Part shown: one piece after another, positions 1 to 5,244 of the stretch
Numbering within the stretch: the stretch's first letter is position 1
Layout: each line of letters starts with the position of its first letter
NCBI GenBank assembly: GCA_025929855.1
Contig: JAICPK010000052.1
Location: 1-6,825 of the forward strand
Reading direction: 5' to 3'
From: Nitrososphaera sp.
Lineage (GTDB): Archaea > Thermoproteota > Nitrososphaeria > Nitrososphaerales > Nitrososphaeraceae
DNA length: 6,825 nt
Notes under the pieces: generated by a model
What the model was told of the DNA's origin: nothing
Seen by the model: only the letters and a program-made list of their open reading frames with translations
The model's database searches: none
Program-made: the position numbers and the translations under genes

Positions 1-79
1 CATCACTAACACGTTCTGCGCCGGATTTTTTCATGACACGATACATCGCTGCAAGGCCAAACTCAGGTCCAGAAGACAT
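1..79 (-). CDS. Archaeal histone, N-terminal part (cut by window edge)
   Basis: The reverse strand from the ATG at 79-77 encodes MSSGPEFGLAAMYRVMKKSG followed by AERVSD, then leaves the window. The order of a short N-terminus, a first helix with a basic KK, and Gly-Ala-x-Arg-Val-Ser matches the start of archaeal histones (helix 1 and the first turn of the histone fold), which dimerise and wrap chromosomal DNA. Only 26 residues are visible, so the length, the tetramer interface and the C-terminal helix cannot be judged. The ATG is chosen because a TATA-like element (99-108) lies about 26 nt upstream on the reverse strand, which puts transcription start at or next to the ATG (leaderless). The family call is inference from a short but characteristic stretch. 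Confidence 0.8.
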   Translation of the reverse strand, partial: MSSGPEFGLAAMYRVMKKSGAERVSD

Positions 80-96
80 AGGCAATACCTGACATA

Positions 97-113
97 ACTA
101 TATTAAAAGTGTA
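97..113 (-). promoter_or_regulatory. Histone promoter: TATA box and adjoining motif
   Basis: On the reverse strand 108-99 reads TTTTAATATA, centred about 26 nt before the histone ATG, the standard archaeal TATA-to-start distance. The bases just upstream include TACACTTTTA (113-104). The same 10-mer recurs in the same orientation upstream of phaE (5867-5858). No ribosome binding site is visible, consistent with a leaderless mRNA. Confidence 0.55.
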
Positions 114-146
114 CTTATACTTCTAATGAGAAGAAATTGACATGAA

Positions 147-162
147 CGTTCCGTATGGAACG
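147..162. repeat. Perfect 6-bp inverted repeat
   Basis: CGTTCC (147-152) and GGAACG (157-162) are exact reverse complements separated by GTAT. The pair lies about 40 bp upstream of the histone TATA box on the reverse strand. It could be a dyad for a regulator or a small RNA hairpin. Its short length means chance is possible. Confidence 0.35.
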
Positions 163-292
163 AATTTGAAAATGGCCCTATTTAGCAGCAGCAAGCATAA
201 TAATATGTGTGTGATAACAATAATTGATTTGCCTAGGGTTGCCTGTATTCCTATGTGCTCTTTATGAGAAAGGGCTGTTTTAGCATCAATTT

Positions 293-332
293 TTGGGATA
301 CAAAAGAGCGCTGGTAACCCCCTGTATCCTAA
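293..332. repeat. 9-bp inverted repeat with 22-nt loop (possible structured RNA)
   Basis: TTGGGATAC (293-301) can pair with GTATCCTAA (324-332): eight Watson-Crick pairs and one G-U. The loop contains AGCGCT (307-312, self-complementary) and GGTAACC (313-319). Right after it comes a short tandem AAGGC repeat (331-335 and 339-343). It lies in the non-coding region before the TatD-like gene and matches no RNA family I recognise. Confidence 0.35.
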
Positions 333-429
333 GGCGTAAGGCTTTCTACTGTATTACATGGGAATTGCACAGCACTAGCTTTTGTTCTTTTGCTAATCGT
401 AGACAGTCTTGATAATAGAGTGCTTTTAC

Positions 430-442
430 AAATATTTATTTT
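430..442 (+). promoter_or_regulatory. Putative promoter of the TatD-like gene (TATA box)
   Basis: The A/T-rich stretch aaatatttatttt lies 28-40 bp before the TTG start at 470, and no other TATA-like element is placed as well. With the usual spacing of about 26 nt, transcription would begin around 460-465, giving a leader of fewer than ten bases. That supports the TTG at 470 as the start codon. Confidence 0.5.
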
Positions 443-469
443 GTATTACATCTTTCAACATATACATCA

Positions 470-1222
470 TTGCTCTTTGATGTTCATATTCATCTGACTG
501 ACAAAGAATATTCAGGCTACGTACATCATATAATATCGAGCCTGAGTATGATGAAAATAATCGCGTGCTCTGTTACAGTTGATGTCGAAACTACAATAAG
601 AAGTTTCAACCTATTCAATACTCACCGCAATGTAGTCAAGCAATTTATCGGGATACACCCAGAAGCTTCGGCTAGGGAAGATCTAGAAAGTTTCAAAGAA
701 ATCTTCAAGTCGAACTTACAATCAATAGATGGTGTCGGTGAAATTGGTCTTGACGGCACTTATGACGTGCCTATCAGACGGCAGGAGCAAGTCTTTAGTG
801 CGATGCTTGAGTTGGCAGAGTTAACCGGTCGACCTGTATCGATTCATTCTAGAAGAATGCTTGATGCAGTACTAGAAATACTACCGTCATACCATATCAA
901 GAGCGCATTGTTACACTGGTTTGCAGGTAGCAAGAAACAATTGGCAAAATGTATGGATATTGGAGTGTATGTATCCTATGGTCCTCCGCTTATATACTCG
1001 GAAGACAAGAAGGTGCTCTTGAAAAATACAGATAGAGATCGTTTCTTGGTTGAAACTGATGGTCCTGTGCAATACTCGAGGTGCTTTGAGAACAAGCCAG
1101 CGATTTCTACATCTTGTTTAGTCAGCGTTGTTGCATCAGCTGCACATACCATTGGTATGTCATATGATGAGACAGTAGAGCAACTGCAGAAGAATTCTGA
1201 GGCCTATCTTGGATACACATAA
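470..1222 (+). CDS. TatD-family metal-dependent hydrolase
   Basis: 250 residues with the ordered motifs of TatD-type TIM-barrel hydrolases: Asp-x-His-x-His at 4-8 (metal ligands H6, H8), Gly-Ile-His-Pro at 61-64, Gly-Glu-Ile-Gly-Leu-Asp at 90-95 (E91 bridges the metals), Ser-Ile-His at 124-126 (H126), Leu-His-Trp at 148-150 (H149) and Glu-Thr-Asp-Gly-Pro at 195-199 (D197). All expected metal ligands are present, so the enzyme should be active; length is normal for archaeal members. Characterised relatives are Mg-dependent DNases/3'-5' exonucleases with roles in DNA repair; the substrate here is unknown. The start is TTG: the frame is open back to a TAG at 416-418 and holds no ATG or GTG before the DxHxH motif, and a TATA-like stretch sits about 30 bp upstream. 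It is followed after 38 bp by S17e, which has its own promoter-like element. Confidence 0.88.
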   Translation: MLFDVHIHLTDKEYSGYVHHIISSLSMMKIIACSVTVDVETTIRSFNLFNTHRNVVKQFIGIHPEASAREDLESFKEIFKSNLQSIDGVGEIGLDGTYDVPIRRQEQVFSAMLELAELTGRPVSIHSRRMLDAVLEILPSYHIKSALLHWFAGSKKQLAKCMDIGVYVSYGPPLIYSEDKKVLLKNTDRDRFLVETDGPVQYSRCFENKPAISTSCLVSVVASAAHTIGMSYDETVEQLQKNSEAYLGYT

Positions 1223-1227
1223 CAAAG

Positions 1228-1236
1228 ATAAAATAT
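1228..1236 (+). promoter_or_regulatory. TATA box of the S17e-cgi121 transcript
   Basis: ATAAAATAT (1228-1236) is centred about 28 bp before the S17e ATG at 1261. Together with the absence of a purine-rich ribosome binding site this suggests a nearly leaderless mRNA that starts a few bases before the ATG. The element lies only 6 bp after the upstream hydrolase stop codon. Confidence 0.55.
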
Positions 1237-1260
1237 CCTTGAAATTGCCTTCCCTACTGT

Positions 1261-1500
1261 ATGAACAGAATAAAGCGTATATCTACGGAGCTATTGGAGA
1301 AATATCCAGATAAATTTGGTCTCGACTTTAATGCTAATAAGCATGTCATCAGCGAAGTTGCCATAATTAGGTCAAAGGTGCTAAGGAATGAGCTAGCCGG
1401 TTACATCACTGCGCATTTGCGAAAGCAAGCGGCACAAGAAAAGGCTTCAATGGCGTCTGCTGCAGTTGGAGAAACTGAGGAAGAAGAAACTGACGAATGA
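1261..1500 (+). CDS. rps17e: 30S ribosomal protein S17e
   Basis: 79 residues. The conserved S17e core is visible: basic N-terminus KRISTELLEKYP (5-16), DFNANK (22-27, cf. DFxTNK in the family), a hydrophobic EVAII (32-36) and LRNELAGYIT (41-50, cf. LRNKIAGYVT in eukaryotes and other archaea). S17e is a small-subunit protein of archaea and eukaryotes and is absent from bacteria, so it is a domain marker. The N-terminus lacks the few extra residues (Gly-x-Val-Arg-Thr) of many relatives; an in-frame TGA at 1240-1242 rules out a longer start. The C-terminal tail from about 55 is Ala/Glu-rich and ends in an acidic run, probably flexible. The last four bases, ATGA, overlap the start of the next gene, so the two are very likely cotranscribed. 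Confidence 0.93.
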   Translation: MNRIKRISTELLEKYPDKFGLDFNANKHVISEVAIIRSKVLRNELAGYITAHLRKQAAQEKASMASAAVGETEEEETDE

Positions 1501-2261
1501 TAACTATAAGGCTGCTTGGCGGAGCGAAAAAAGCAGTCGGCAAACCTGTAGTCAATCTTGACCGGCAGTATGCATCTGTCTCAGATATTTTGGACTTTTT
1601 AACAACTATTTCAGCTGAGCCCCGCCTCTTGCAAAGAAGTAATTTGATAATTACATTAAATGACGTCGATTCTGCTTCACTTCGGGGGCATAACACCATC
1701 GTGAAAAGCGGCGATAAAGTTACAATCGTCCCAGTGGTTCACGGCGGAGTGGATTGCATACTCGATGGCTATTATCTATCGATTACAGGTGTCCAAAGGA
1801 TCATGCACGATCCAGGCAAACTGGTCGATATGCTACGCGCACAACACAGCAATGTATCGATACAGGCAGTAAATGCTAACTCAGTCTATGGAGAAGAACA
1901 TGTAAGAGGGGTACTTAGAATAACACTTGAAGCAGAAAAAAGAAAAATCATGCTCACAAACAGGTGTGAAACTGAACTGCTAATCCGGCTGACAGGTACC
2001 AACCAAATTGCAGAAGCGATGAGAAGGGCTGGTTTGAAGAAGGATGCCGCCGGCTGTTTTATTGCCTTTTCACACGATATCCAATCAATACGCCAATTTG
2101 AAAGGCAGATCAAAAGCGAATTTGACTTGAATGATTCTGTGCTGAAGCGAAGTGAAGATAAGAGGATCCGGCTTGCAAGCATGCTCGGTTTTACCACAAA
2201 ATTGGATAATGGCGAATTTCTACAATACCTTTTGGAAAAGGCAGCGATACTAGTAAAGTAA
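1497..2261 (+). CDS. Ubiquitin-like (MoaD/ThiS fold) - Cgi121 KEOPS subunit fusion
   Basis: 254 residues, two parts. Residues 1-84 look like a MoaD/ThiS-type ubiquitin fold: MITIRLLGGA first strand, then the late segment SGDKVTIVPVVHGG (71-84), closely resembling the MoaD ending GDEVAIIPPVSGG, with Gly83-Gly84. Residues 85-254 look like Cgi121 (TPRKB family): NANSVYGEEHVRGVL (124-138), and an ELLIRLTGTNQIAEAMRRAG core (160-179) corresponding to the family's LLLYLxGxRQIxEAxxxxG signature. Cgi121 is the KEOPS subunit that binds Bud32 and tRNA during t6A37 synthesis. The Gly-Gly is internal, followed by VDC, so an activatable Gly-Gly end would require cleavage; otherwise the domain is a fixed accessory. 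The ATG overlaps the S17e stop. The t6A enzyme TsaC is encoded nearby on the other strand. The Cgi121 call is firm and the N-terminal fold is well supported by motif. No frameshift or internal stop separates the halves. Confidence 0.82.
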   Translation: MITIRLLGGAKKAVGKPVVNLDRQYASVSDILDFLTTISAEPRLLQRSNLIITLNDVDSASLRGHNTIVKSGDKVTIVPVVHGGVDCILDGYYLSITGVQRIMHDPGKLVDMLRAQHSNVSIQAVNANSVYGEEHVRGVLRITLEAEKRKIMLTNRCETELLIRLTGTNQIAEAMRRAGLKKDAAGCFIAFSHDIQSIRQFERQIKSEFDLNDSVLKRSEDKRIRLASMLGFTTKLDNGEFLQYLLEKAAILVK

Positions 2262-2267
2262 AAAAAA
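2260..2267 (-). terminator. Oligo-T terminator after the tsaC-THUMP operon
   Basis: Eight consecutive A on the + strand give U8 in the minus-strand transcript, starting three bases after the THUMP stop codon (TGA, 2273-2271). Archaeal RNA polymerase terminates at such U tracts without a hairpin. The two convergent genes are only 9 bp apart, so the tract also overlaps the last base-pairs of the cgi121 stop codon. Confidence 0.55.
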
Positions 2268-2270
2268 TTG

Positions 2271-2792
2271 TCACTTACGTTTTTCAACCACAGAGCTGAA
2301 AATCTGATTGGGCCGAAGAACCGATACTCCAGTCAGCCCTCCAAGTACCTGTACTAGGATAACCCAGCTAGGGTTCTCCAGATCGACCTTATTACTGATC
2401 TGGTCTGCTACCGCCTTTACAATTTGCATAGAACCAAGAGAGTTATTGTGCCTTTTTTCAACCGTTACTCTGAAAGTGTCATTGCCCATTTTTTTAATGA
2501 GGTCTCTTGCCCCCTGTTTTATTGTGTCAAGCCGAGTGGGAACAACAACTTGTACTGGCAATACACGCAGAACATAACGAACCTGCCAAGGTTCTGAGGC
2601 TACAAGCTGCTTTAGATCATCAATGACAGCCAGGGGGTCAAGTGAGCTCTGTACAAGTATCATCCCCTTTATCTCAATTATTTCAGACTCTGCAGCCTGG
2701 TCGCCAAATTTATCTAGCAGCTCGAGAATTTCGTCTTGTGCATCTTCTTCCCTAAATCTATAAGTGGACACAATAAGGTTAAATCGGTCCAA
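2271..2792 (-). CDS. THUMP-domain protein, Tan1-like (tRNA ac4C pathway)
   Basis: 173 residues matching the single-THUMP archaeal proteins related to yeast Tan1 (COG1818 type). N-terminal part MDRFNLIVSTYRFREEDAQD with an acidic helix, then the THUMP domain from about 60: RYVLRVLPVQ (72-81), TFRVTVEKR (106-114), a helix with SLGSMQIVKAVADQI (118-132), VDLENPSWVILVQVLGG (136-152) and GVSVL (155-159). THUMP domains bind the acceptor end of tRNA; Tan1 assists N4-acetylation of tRNA cytidine, the acetyltransferase being encoded elsewhere. No catalytic domain is attached, so it is probably an RNA-binding adaptor. The start is TTG at 2792-2790, 14 bp inside the end of tsaC; no ATG occurs between the upstream in-frame stop and this point, so translation is likely coupled to tsaC. 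The family call is confident; the ac4C role is inferred. Confidence 0.85.
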   Translation of the reverse strand: MDRFNLIVSTYRFREEDAQDEILELLDKFGDQAAESEIIEIKGMILVQSSLDPLAVIDDLKQLVASEPWQVRYVLRVLPVQVVVPTRLDTIKQGARDLIKKMGNDTFRVTVEKRHNNSLGSMQIVKAVADQISNKVDLENPSWVILVQVLGGLTGVSVLRPNQIFSSVVEKRK

Positions 2793-3402
2793 TGAGATCC
2801 GATATCTCCCTTGTTTTTATCGCGCCTTCCCGCAATATTTTAGGCTTGCCTTCGACAGACACTATGGTGGATTCTATACCCTTTTCTACTGTTCCGCCAT
2901 CTATGAGTGCATCATATCCTTCAAGTCCTGAATTAAGCACTTCTTGTGCACTTTTTAGCGCCCTGTCTCCTGACAAGTTCGCGCTCGTTCCCACAAGATA
3001 TCTGCAGTGACTGAGAAGCAGTAAGACACAGTTATGGGCTGGAATACGCACTGCCAAGCTAGAACTGCCAGCCATGACCCTAGGCGATATTCTGTGATCG
3101 ATTTTTGGAGCCACTATTGTTAGTGCCCCAGGCCAGTATCTTTCACCAAGCATCCTGCCGATCCGGCCAAGGGACACTATTCTTTCTGCGTCTTGCATGC
3201 TGTACGTCAGAATAGGCAATGGCTTTTTTTCACTCCTGCCTTTTATTGCAAAGATGCGTTTGACTGCCAAGTCATTGTATGGATCGCAGCCTATTCCGTA
3301 GATCGTATCTGTTGGGTAGACTACGACCCCTCCATTGTTTACGACTAGTGCACAACTCGCTACTGCGTCCTCTGAGCACTGGAAAATCTGTCCTTTTCCC
3401 AT
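2779..3402 (-). CDS. tsaC: L-threonylcarbamoyladenylate synthase (TsaC/Sua5 YrdC domain)
   Basis: 207 residues, a single YrdC domain without the extra Sua5 C-terminal domain. Visible motifs: Pro-Thr-Asp-Thr-Ile-Tyr-Gly-Ile-Gly (30-38), Lys-Gly-Arg-x-x-x-Lys-Pro-Leu (54-62), the WPGALT segment (90-95), VRIP (118-121), Gly-Thr-Ser-Ala-Asn-Leu-Ser-Gly (138-145), Glu-Ser-Thr-Ile-Val (177-181) and Leu-Arg-Glu-Gly-Ala (190-194). These build the cavity that converts threonine, bicarbonate and ATP to threonylcarbamoyl-AMP, the donor used by KEOPS for t6A37 in tRNA. The length is typical of the short TsaC form. The ATG at 3402-3400 is well placed and 11-30 residues of normal N-terminus precede the first motif. 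It overlaps the downstream THUMP gene by 14 bp. A 16-codon frame ends 12 bp before its ATG. A Cgi121-domain gene nearby reinforces the t6A assignment. Confidence 0.93.
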   Translation of the reverse strand: MGKGQIFQCSEDAVASCALVVNNGGVVVYPTDTIYGIGCDPYNDLAVKRIFAIKGRSEKKPLPILTYSMQDAERIVSLGRIGRMLGERYWPGALTIVAPKIDHRISPRVMAGSSSLAVRIPAHNCVLLLLSHCRYLVGTSANLSGDRALKSAQEVLNSGLEGYDALIDGGTVEKGIESTIVSVEGKPKILREGAIKTREISDLIGPI

Positions 3403-3414
3403 ACCAGCCAGGCC

Positions 3415-3465
3415 TTAGTATTGCAGCAACATCTGCGGGATAACCTTTTTTAATTCATCGCCCAT
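3415..3465 (-). CDS. Possible 16-codon leader peptide upstream of tsaC
   Basis: On the reverse strand an ATG at 3465-3463 opens the frame MGDELKKVIPQMLLQY, closed by TAA at 3417-3415, 12 bp before the tsaC ATG and in a different frame. A TATA-like TTTATAGA (3505-3498) lies about 36 bp upstream, so transcription should begin near 3475, which would make this the first ORF on the tsaC mRNA. The peptide has the look of a short amphipathic helix. It could be a regulatory upstream ORF, a real microprotein or chance. Nothing but position and composition supports it. Confidence 0.3.
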   Translation of the reverse strand: MGDELKKVIPQMLLQY

Positions 3466-3497
3466 TGCCAAGCACAACAACCTCACAATTATCCAAT

Positions 3498-3506
3498 CTA
3501 TAAATT
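3498..3506 (-). promoter_or_regulatory. Candidate TATA box for the tsaC transcript
   Basis: Reverse strand ATTTATAGA (3506-3498) in an otherwise gene-free gap between the MgtC-like gene and tsaC. Expected start of transcription is near 3475, giving a leader of about 70 nt to the tsaC ATG. A second A/T-rich element, GAATTAAAAAAGG (3456-3444), would instead give a leader of roughly 20-25 nt that skips the small upstream frame. The sequence does not decide between them. Confidence 0.4.
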
Positions 3507-3576
3507 GTAAGAAAATCATATGGTGTGGTGGCTGCAGGCAGCTCTTATGTAATATTGAATTATTGTAATCTGCAAT

Positions 3577-4020
3577 CTAGGTCTCTTCACCTTTTTTCAC
3601 CAATTTTGAAATATGAGGTATTCGCGGCACTCCAACGGCAAACGCTGTGGCCACAGCTGCCAAAAAGTAGTATTCATAGCCTATTGCCATGCCGATTGCG
3701 GCAGCATACCATATAGCGGCAGCAGTAGTTAGGTTAGTGATTTTCTTGTCAACTTCACTCTTCAAGATAATGCCTGCTCCCAAGAACCCAATACCCGATA
3801 CCACTTGTGCAGCAATTCTTGAAGTGGAATTTGGATCCACTAAGGAGGATAAGAACGTAAAAATCATCGCCCCTCCAATTACCAGACAATGGGTGCTAAT
3901 TCCAGCAGGCTTGTTTCTTGATTCTCTTTCTGCGCCTATTGCAAATCCGGCTACTAGTACAATCCCAATATCTATCAAAAAGCGGATTTCATAGCCAGTT
4001 GGTATCCCTTCAAAAACCAT
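3577..4020 (-). CDS. MgtC/SapB-family membrane protein
   Basis: 147 residues corresponding to the N-terminal membrane domain of the MgtC/SapB family. The family marks are Gly-Ala-Glu-Arg-Glu (29-33), Lys-Pro-Ala-Gly-x-x-Thr-His (37-44), a SRIAAQVVSGIGFLGAGIIL block (67-86) and NLTTAAAIW (96-104). Hydrophobic segments lie at about 14-31, 45-61, 70-87, 96-112 and 113-131, giving four to five membrane spans. The C-terminal cytoplasmic domain of Salmonella MgtC is absent; the protein ends soon after the last span in a basic tail. In bacteria MgtC aids growth at low magnesium and inhibits the F-type ATP synthase, but the role of archaeal members is unknown, so no function is assigned. The ATG at 4020-4018 is preceded by a TATA-like stretch at 4064-4057. 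It lies 84 bp downstream of phaC on the same strand and could share its transcript. Confidence 0.87.
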   Translation of the reverse strand: MVFEGIPTGYEIRFLIDIGIVLVAGFAIGAERESRNKPAGISTHCLVIGGAMIFTFLSSLVDPNSTSRIAAQVVSGIGFLGAGIILKSEVDKKITNLTTAAAIWYAAAIGMAIGYEYYFLAAVATAFAVGVPRIPHISKLVKKGEET

Positions 4021-4052
4021 ATGCTCTATTCGTATTATTCATGCCTCTCAAT

Positions 4053-4070
4053 CGGAATATTTAACTTCCG
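4053..4070 (-). promoter_or_regulatory. Promoter of the MgtC-like gene inside an inverted repeat
   Basis: Reverse strand TTAAATATT (4064-4056) resembles a TATA box and would start transcription near 4034, 14 nt before the ATG. It is flanked by CGGAA (4053-4057) and TTCCG (4066-4070), an exact 5-bp inverted repeat with an 8-bp spacer. A dyad centred on a TATA box is a plausible repressor site, though five base pairs per arm can occur by chance. Confidence 0.4.
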
Positions 4071-4087
4071 TTGAAGACATTTTTATT

Positions 4088-4101
4088 CTATAACATTATA
4101 G
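4088..4101. repeat. Perfect 6-bp palindrome just after phaC
   Basis: CTATAA (4088-4093) and TTATAG (4096-4101) are exact reverse complements around CA, three bases beyond the phaC stop codon. The A/T-rich dyad contains TATA-like sequence on both strands. It could be a processing or regulatory dyad between phaC and the MgtC-like gene. No U tract follows on the minus strand, so it is not a convincing terminator. Confidence 0.35.
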
Positions 4102-4104
4102 TTT

Positions 4105-5244
4105 CTACTGCGACCTGGCCATAAGCCATTGGCCCACTTTTGGTAGCACGTTATTCTGTGAGTAAAGGCTAGCAATGAGTCCCACATGGCCAGTGTGGAA
4201 CCTCATGAGACGCTTATCGGTGCTTGATACGACATCATTTAGAGGAGCGCTACATTGCGGCGACACAAGATGATCTTCGTCAGCGATAATATTGAGCAGT
4301 GGAACCTTGATCGTTGATAAATCCACTATCTTATCGCCGAGTTTCAGTTCATTCTTTACCAACAGGTTCTTCTGATAAATATCTGATATCCACTGTCTGA
4401 ATGTTTCCCCTGCTATTGGAGGAGTATCATACAACCATTTTTCAAGGCGCAAAAAGTTGCCGACAAATTGTTCGTTATTGACATTCTGAAGTAGATTCAA
4501 GTACTTATTGATGCCCTGCTTGAACGGCTTCAGTGTCAGATATAATGCATACAATTGTTCAGATTGCAAGTTTCCCATGACCTGCAGCATCTTGTCGACA
4601 TCCATGTTCTTTGCAAGATTTGCAATAACTGTGAAATCCTTATGACCGTCTATCACAGGTGCAATCACCGCAAGATTCCTTACTTTATCTTGGTGCAGTG
4701 AAGTATACATTGTCGACATGGTTCCGCCCATGCAGTATCCATGAAGCGTCAGCTTTTCCACCTTATTCTTTTTGAGTACAACCTCAACACAGTCATCGAT
4801 GTAGCAGTTGACATAGTCGTCAAAGGAAACGTACTTGTCTGCAGCAGTAGGTGCTTTCCAATCAATAAGATAGACGTCAAAACCCTGACTTAGCAGGCTG
4901 CGAATCCAGCTCTTGTCAGGCTGGAGATCAAGTACATACGATTTGTTGATCAGCGCATAAACAACAAGTATCGGGGTCCTCGAAGTCTTGCTGACCATCT
5001 GCTGGTAGTGCAACAGTCTGTAGGCTCTTTTTTCAATGAGGACTTCGTGGGGAGTCTCTCCAACTCCTACGTTGCCAGCAGTAGAGAGGATGTCCCTTGC
5101 CTTTTCCAGCTTGCGGTACGATTCCAGGATTTCCTCAGCAAGTGTAGGCTCCCTTTTTATCTGCTCCTCCGGCTGGCTTTGCGGCGGTTGGATGTTTTCT
5201 TGCTCCTTCTTCTTCTGGTCAGATTGCAAATCTTGCTTGGTCAT
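4105..5244 (-). CDS. phaC: Class III poly(3-hydroxyalkanoate) synthase catalytic subunit
   Basis: 379 residues from ATG 5244-5242; an in-frame TTG at 5256-5254 would add four (383; numbering below uses 383). This alpha/beta-hydrolase polymerises (R)-3-hydroxyacyl-CoA into granule PHA with PhaE. Visible: the synthase lipase box Gly-Tyr-Cys-Met-Gly-Gly (173-178) with nucleophile C175 in place of serine, IDWKAP (131-136, the conserved DW), IADEDHLVSP (324-333) with D328, and TGHVG (355-359) with H357. The catalytic triad is complete. Conserved WL.D..P (W274-P279) is also present. An N-terminal stretch of about 35 residues is Lys/Gln/Glu-rich and probably disordered; without it the length matches bacterial class III PhaC (about 355) rather than the longer haloarchaeal enzymes. 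It overlaps phaE by 26-38 bp, so translation is probably coupled; AGGAG at 5265-5261 is the only ribosome-site-like sequence and does not fit either start ideally. Confidence 0.93.
   Translation of the reverse strand: MTKQDLQSDQKKKEQENIQPPQSQPEEQIKREPTLAEEILESYRKLEKARDILSTAGNVGVGETPHEVLIEKRAYRLLHYQQMVSKTSRTPILVVYALINKSYVLDLQPDKSWIRSLLSQGFDVYLIDWKAPTAADKYVSFDDYVNCYIDDCVEVVLKKNKVEKLTLHGYCMGGTMSTMYTSLHQDKVRNLAVIAPVIDGHKDFTVIANLAKNMDVDKMLQVMGNLQSEQLYALYLTLKPFKQGINKYLNLLQNVNNEQFVGNFLRLEKWLYDTPPIAGETFRQWISDIYQKNLLVKNELKLGDKIVDLSTIKVPLLNIIADEDHLVSPQCSAPLNDVVSSTDKRLMRFHTGHVGLIASLYSQNNVLPKVGQWLMARSQ

Larger units (their letters stand above)
80..469. other. Divergent intergenic region between histone and tatD-like gene
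   Basis: This stretch of about 390 bases holds no convincing coding frame. It contains the histone promoter on its left and the TatD-like promoter on its right (about 430-441). Between them are two inverted repeats: a short perfect one at 147-162 and a longer one at 293-332. An A/T-rich stretch at 197-208 (cataataatatg) could act as a + strand TATA box for an unannotated RNA, but nothing else supports that. No tRNA, rRNA or recognisable box C/D signature was found. Confidence 0.5.

Noticed and set aside
295..345. Possible tRNA fragment suggested by GGTAACCCCC and GTATCC
   Set aside because: No acceptor stem, T arm or anticodon arm can be assembled around it.
1406..1699. Reverse frame across the S17e/Ubl-Cgi121 junction
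   Set aside because: It is antisense to two recognisable conserved proteins and has no motif.
1886..2287. 133-codon reverse frame under the Cgi121 domain
   Set aside because: Serine-rich antisense translation of a conserved domain; would also overlap the THUMP stop.
3689..3994. 101-codon + strand frame opposite the MgtC-like gene
   Set aside because: Antisense to a protein with several conserved MgtC motifs.
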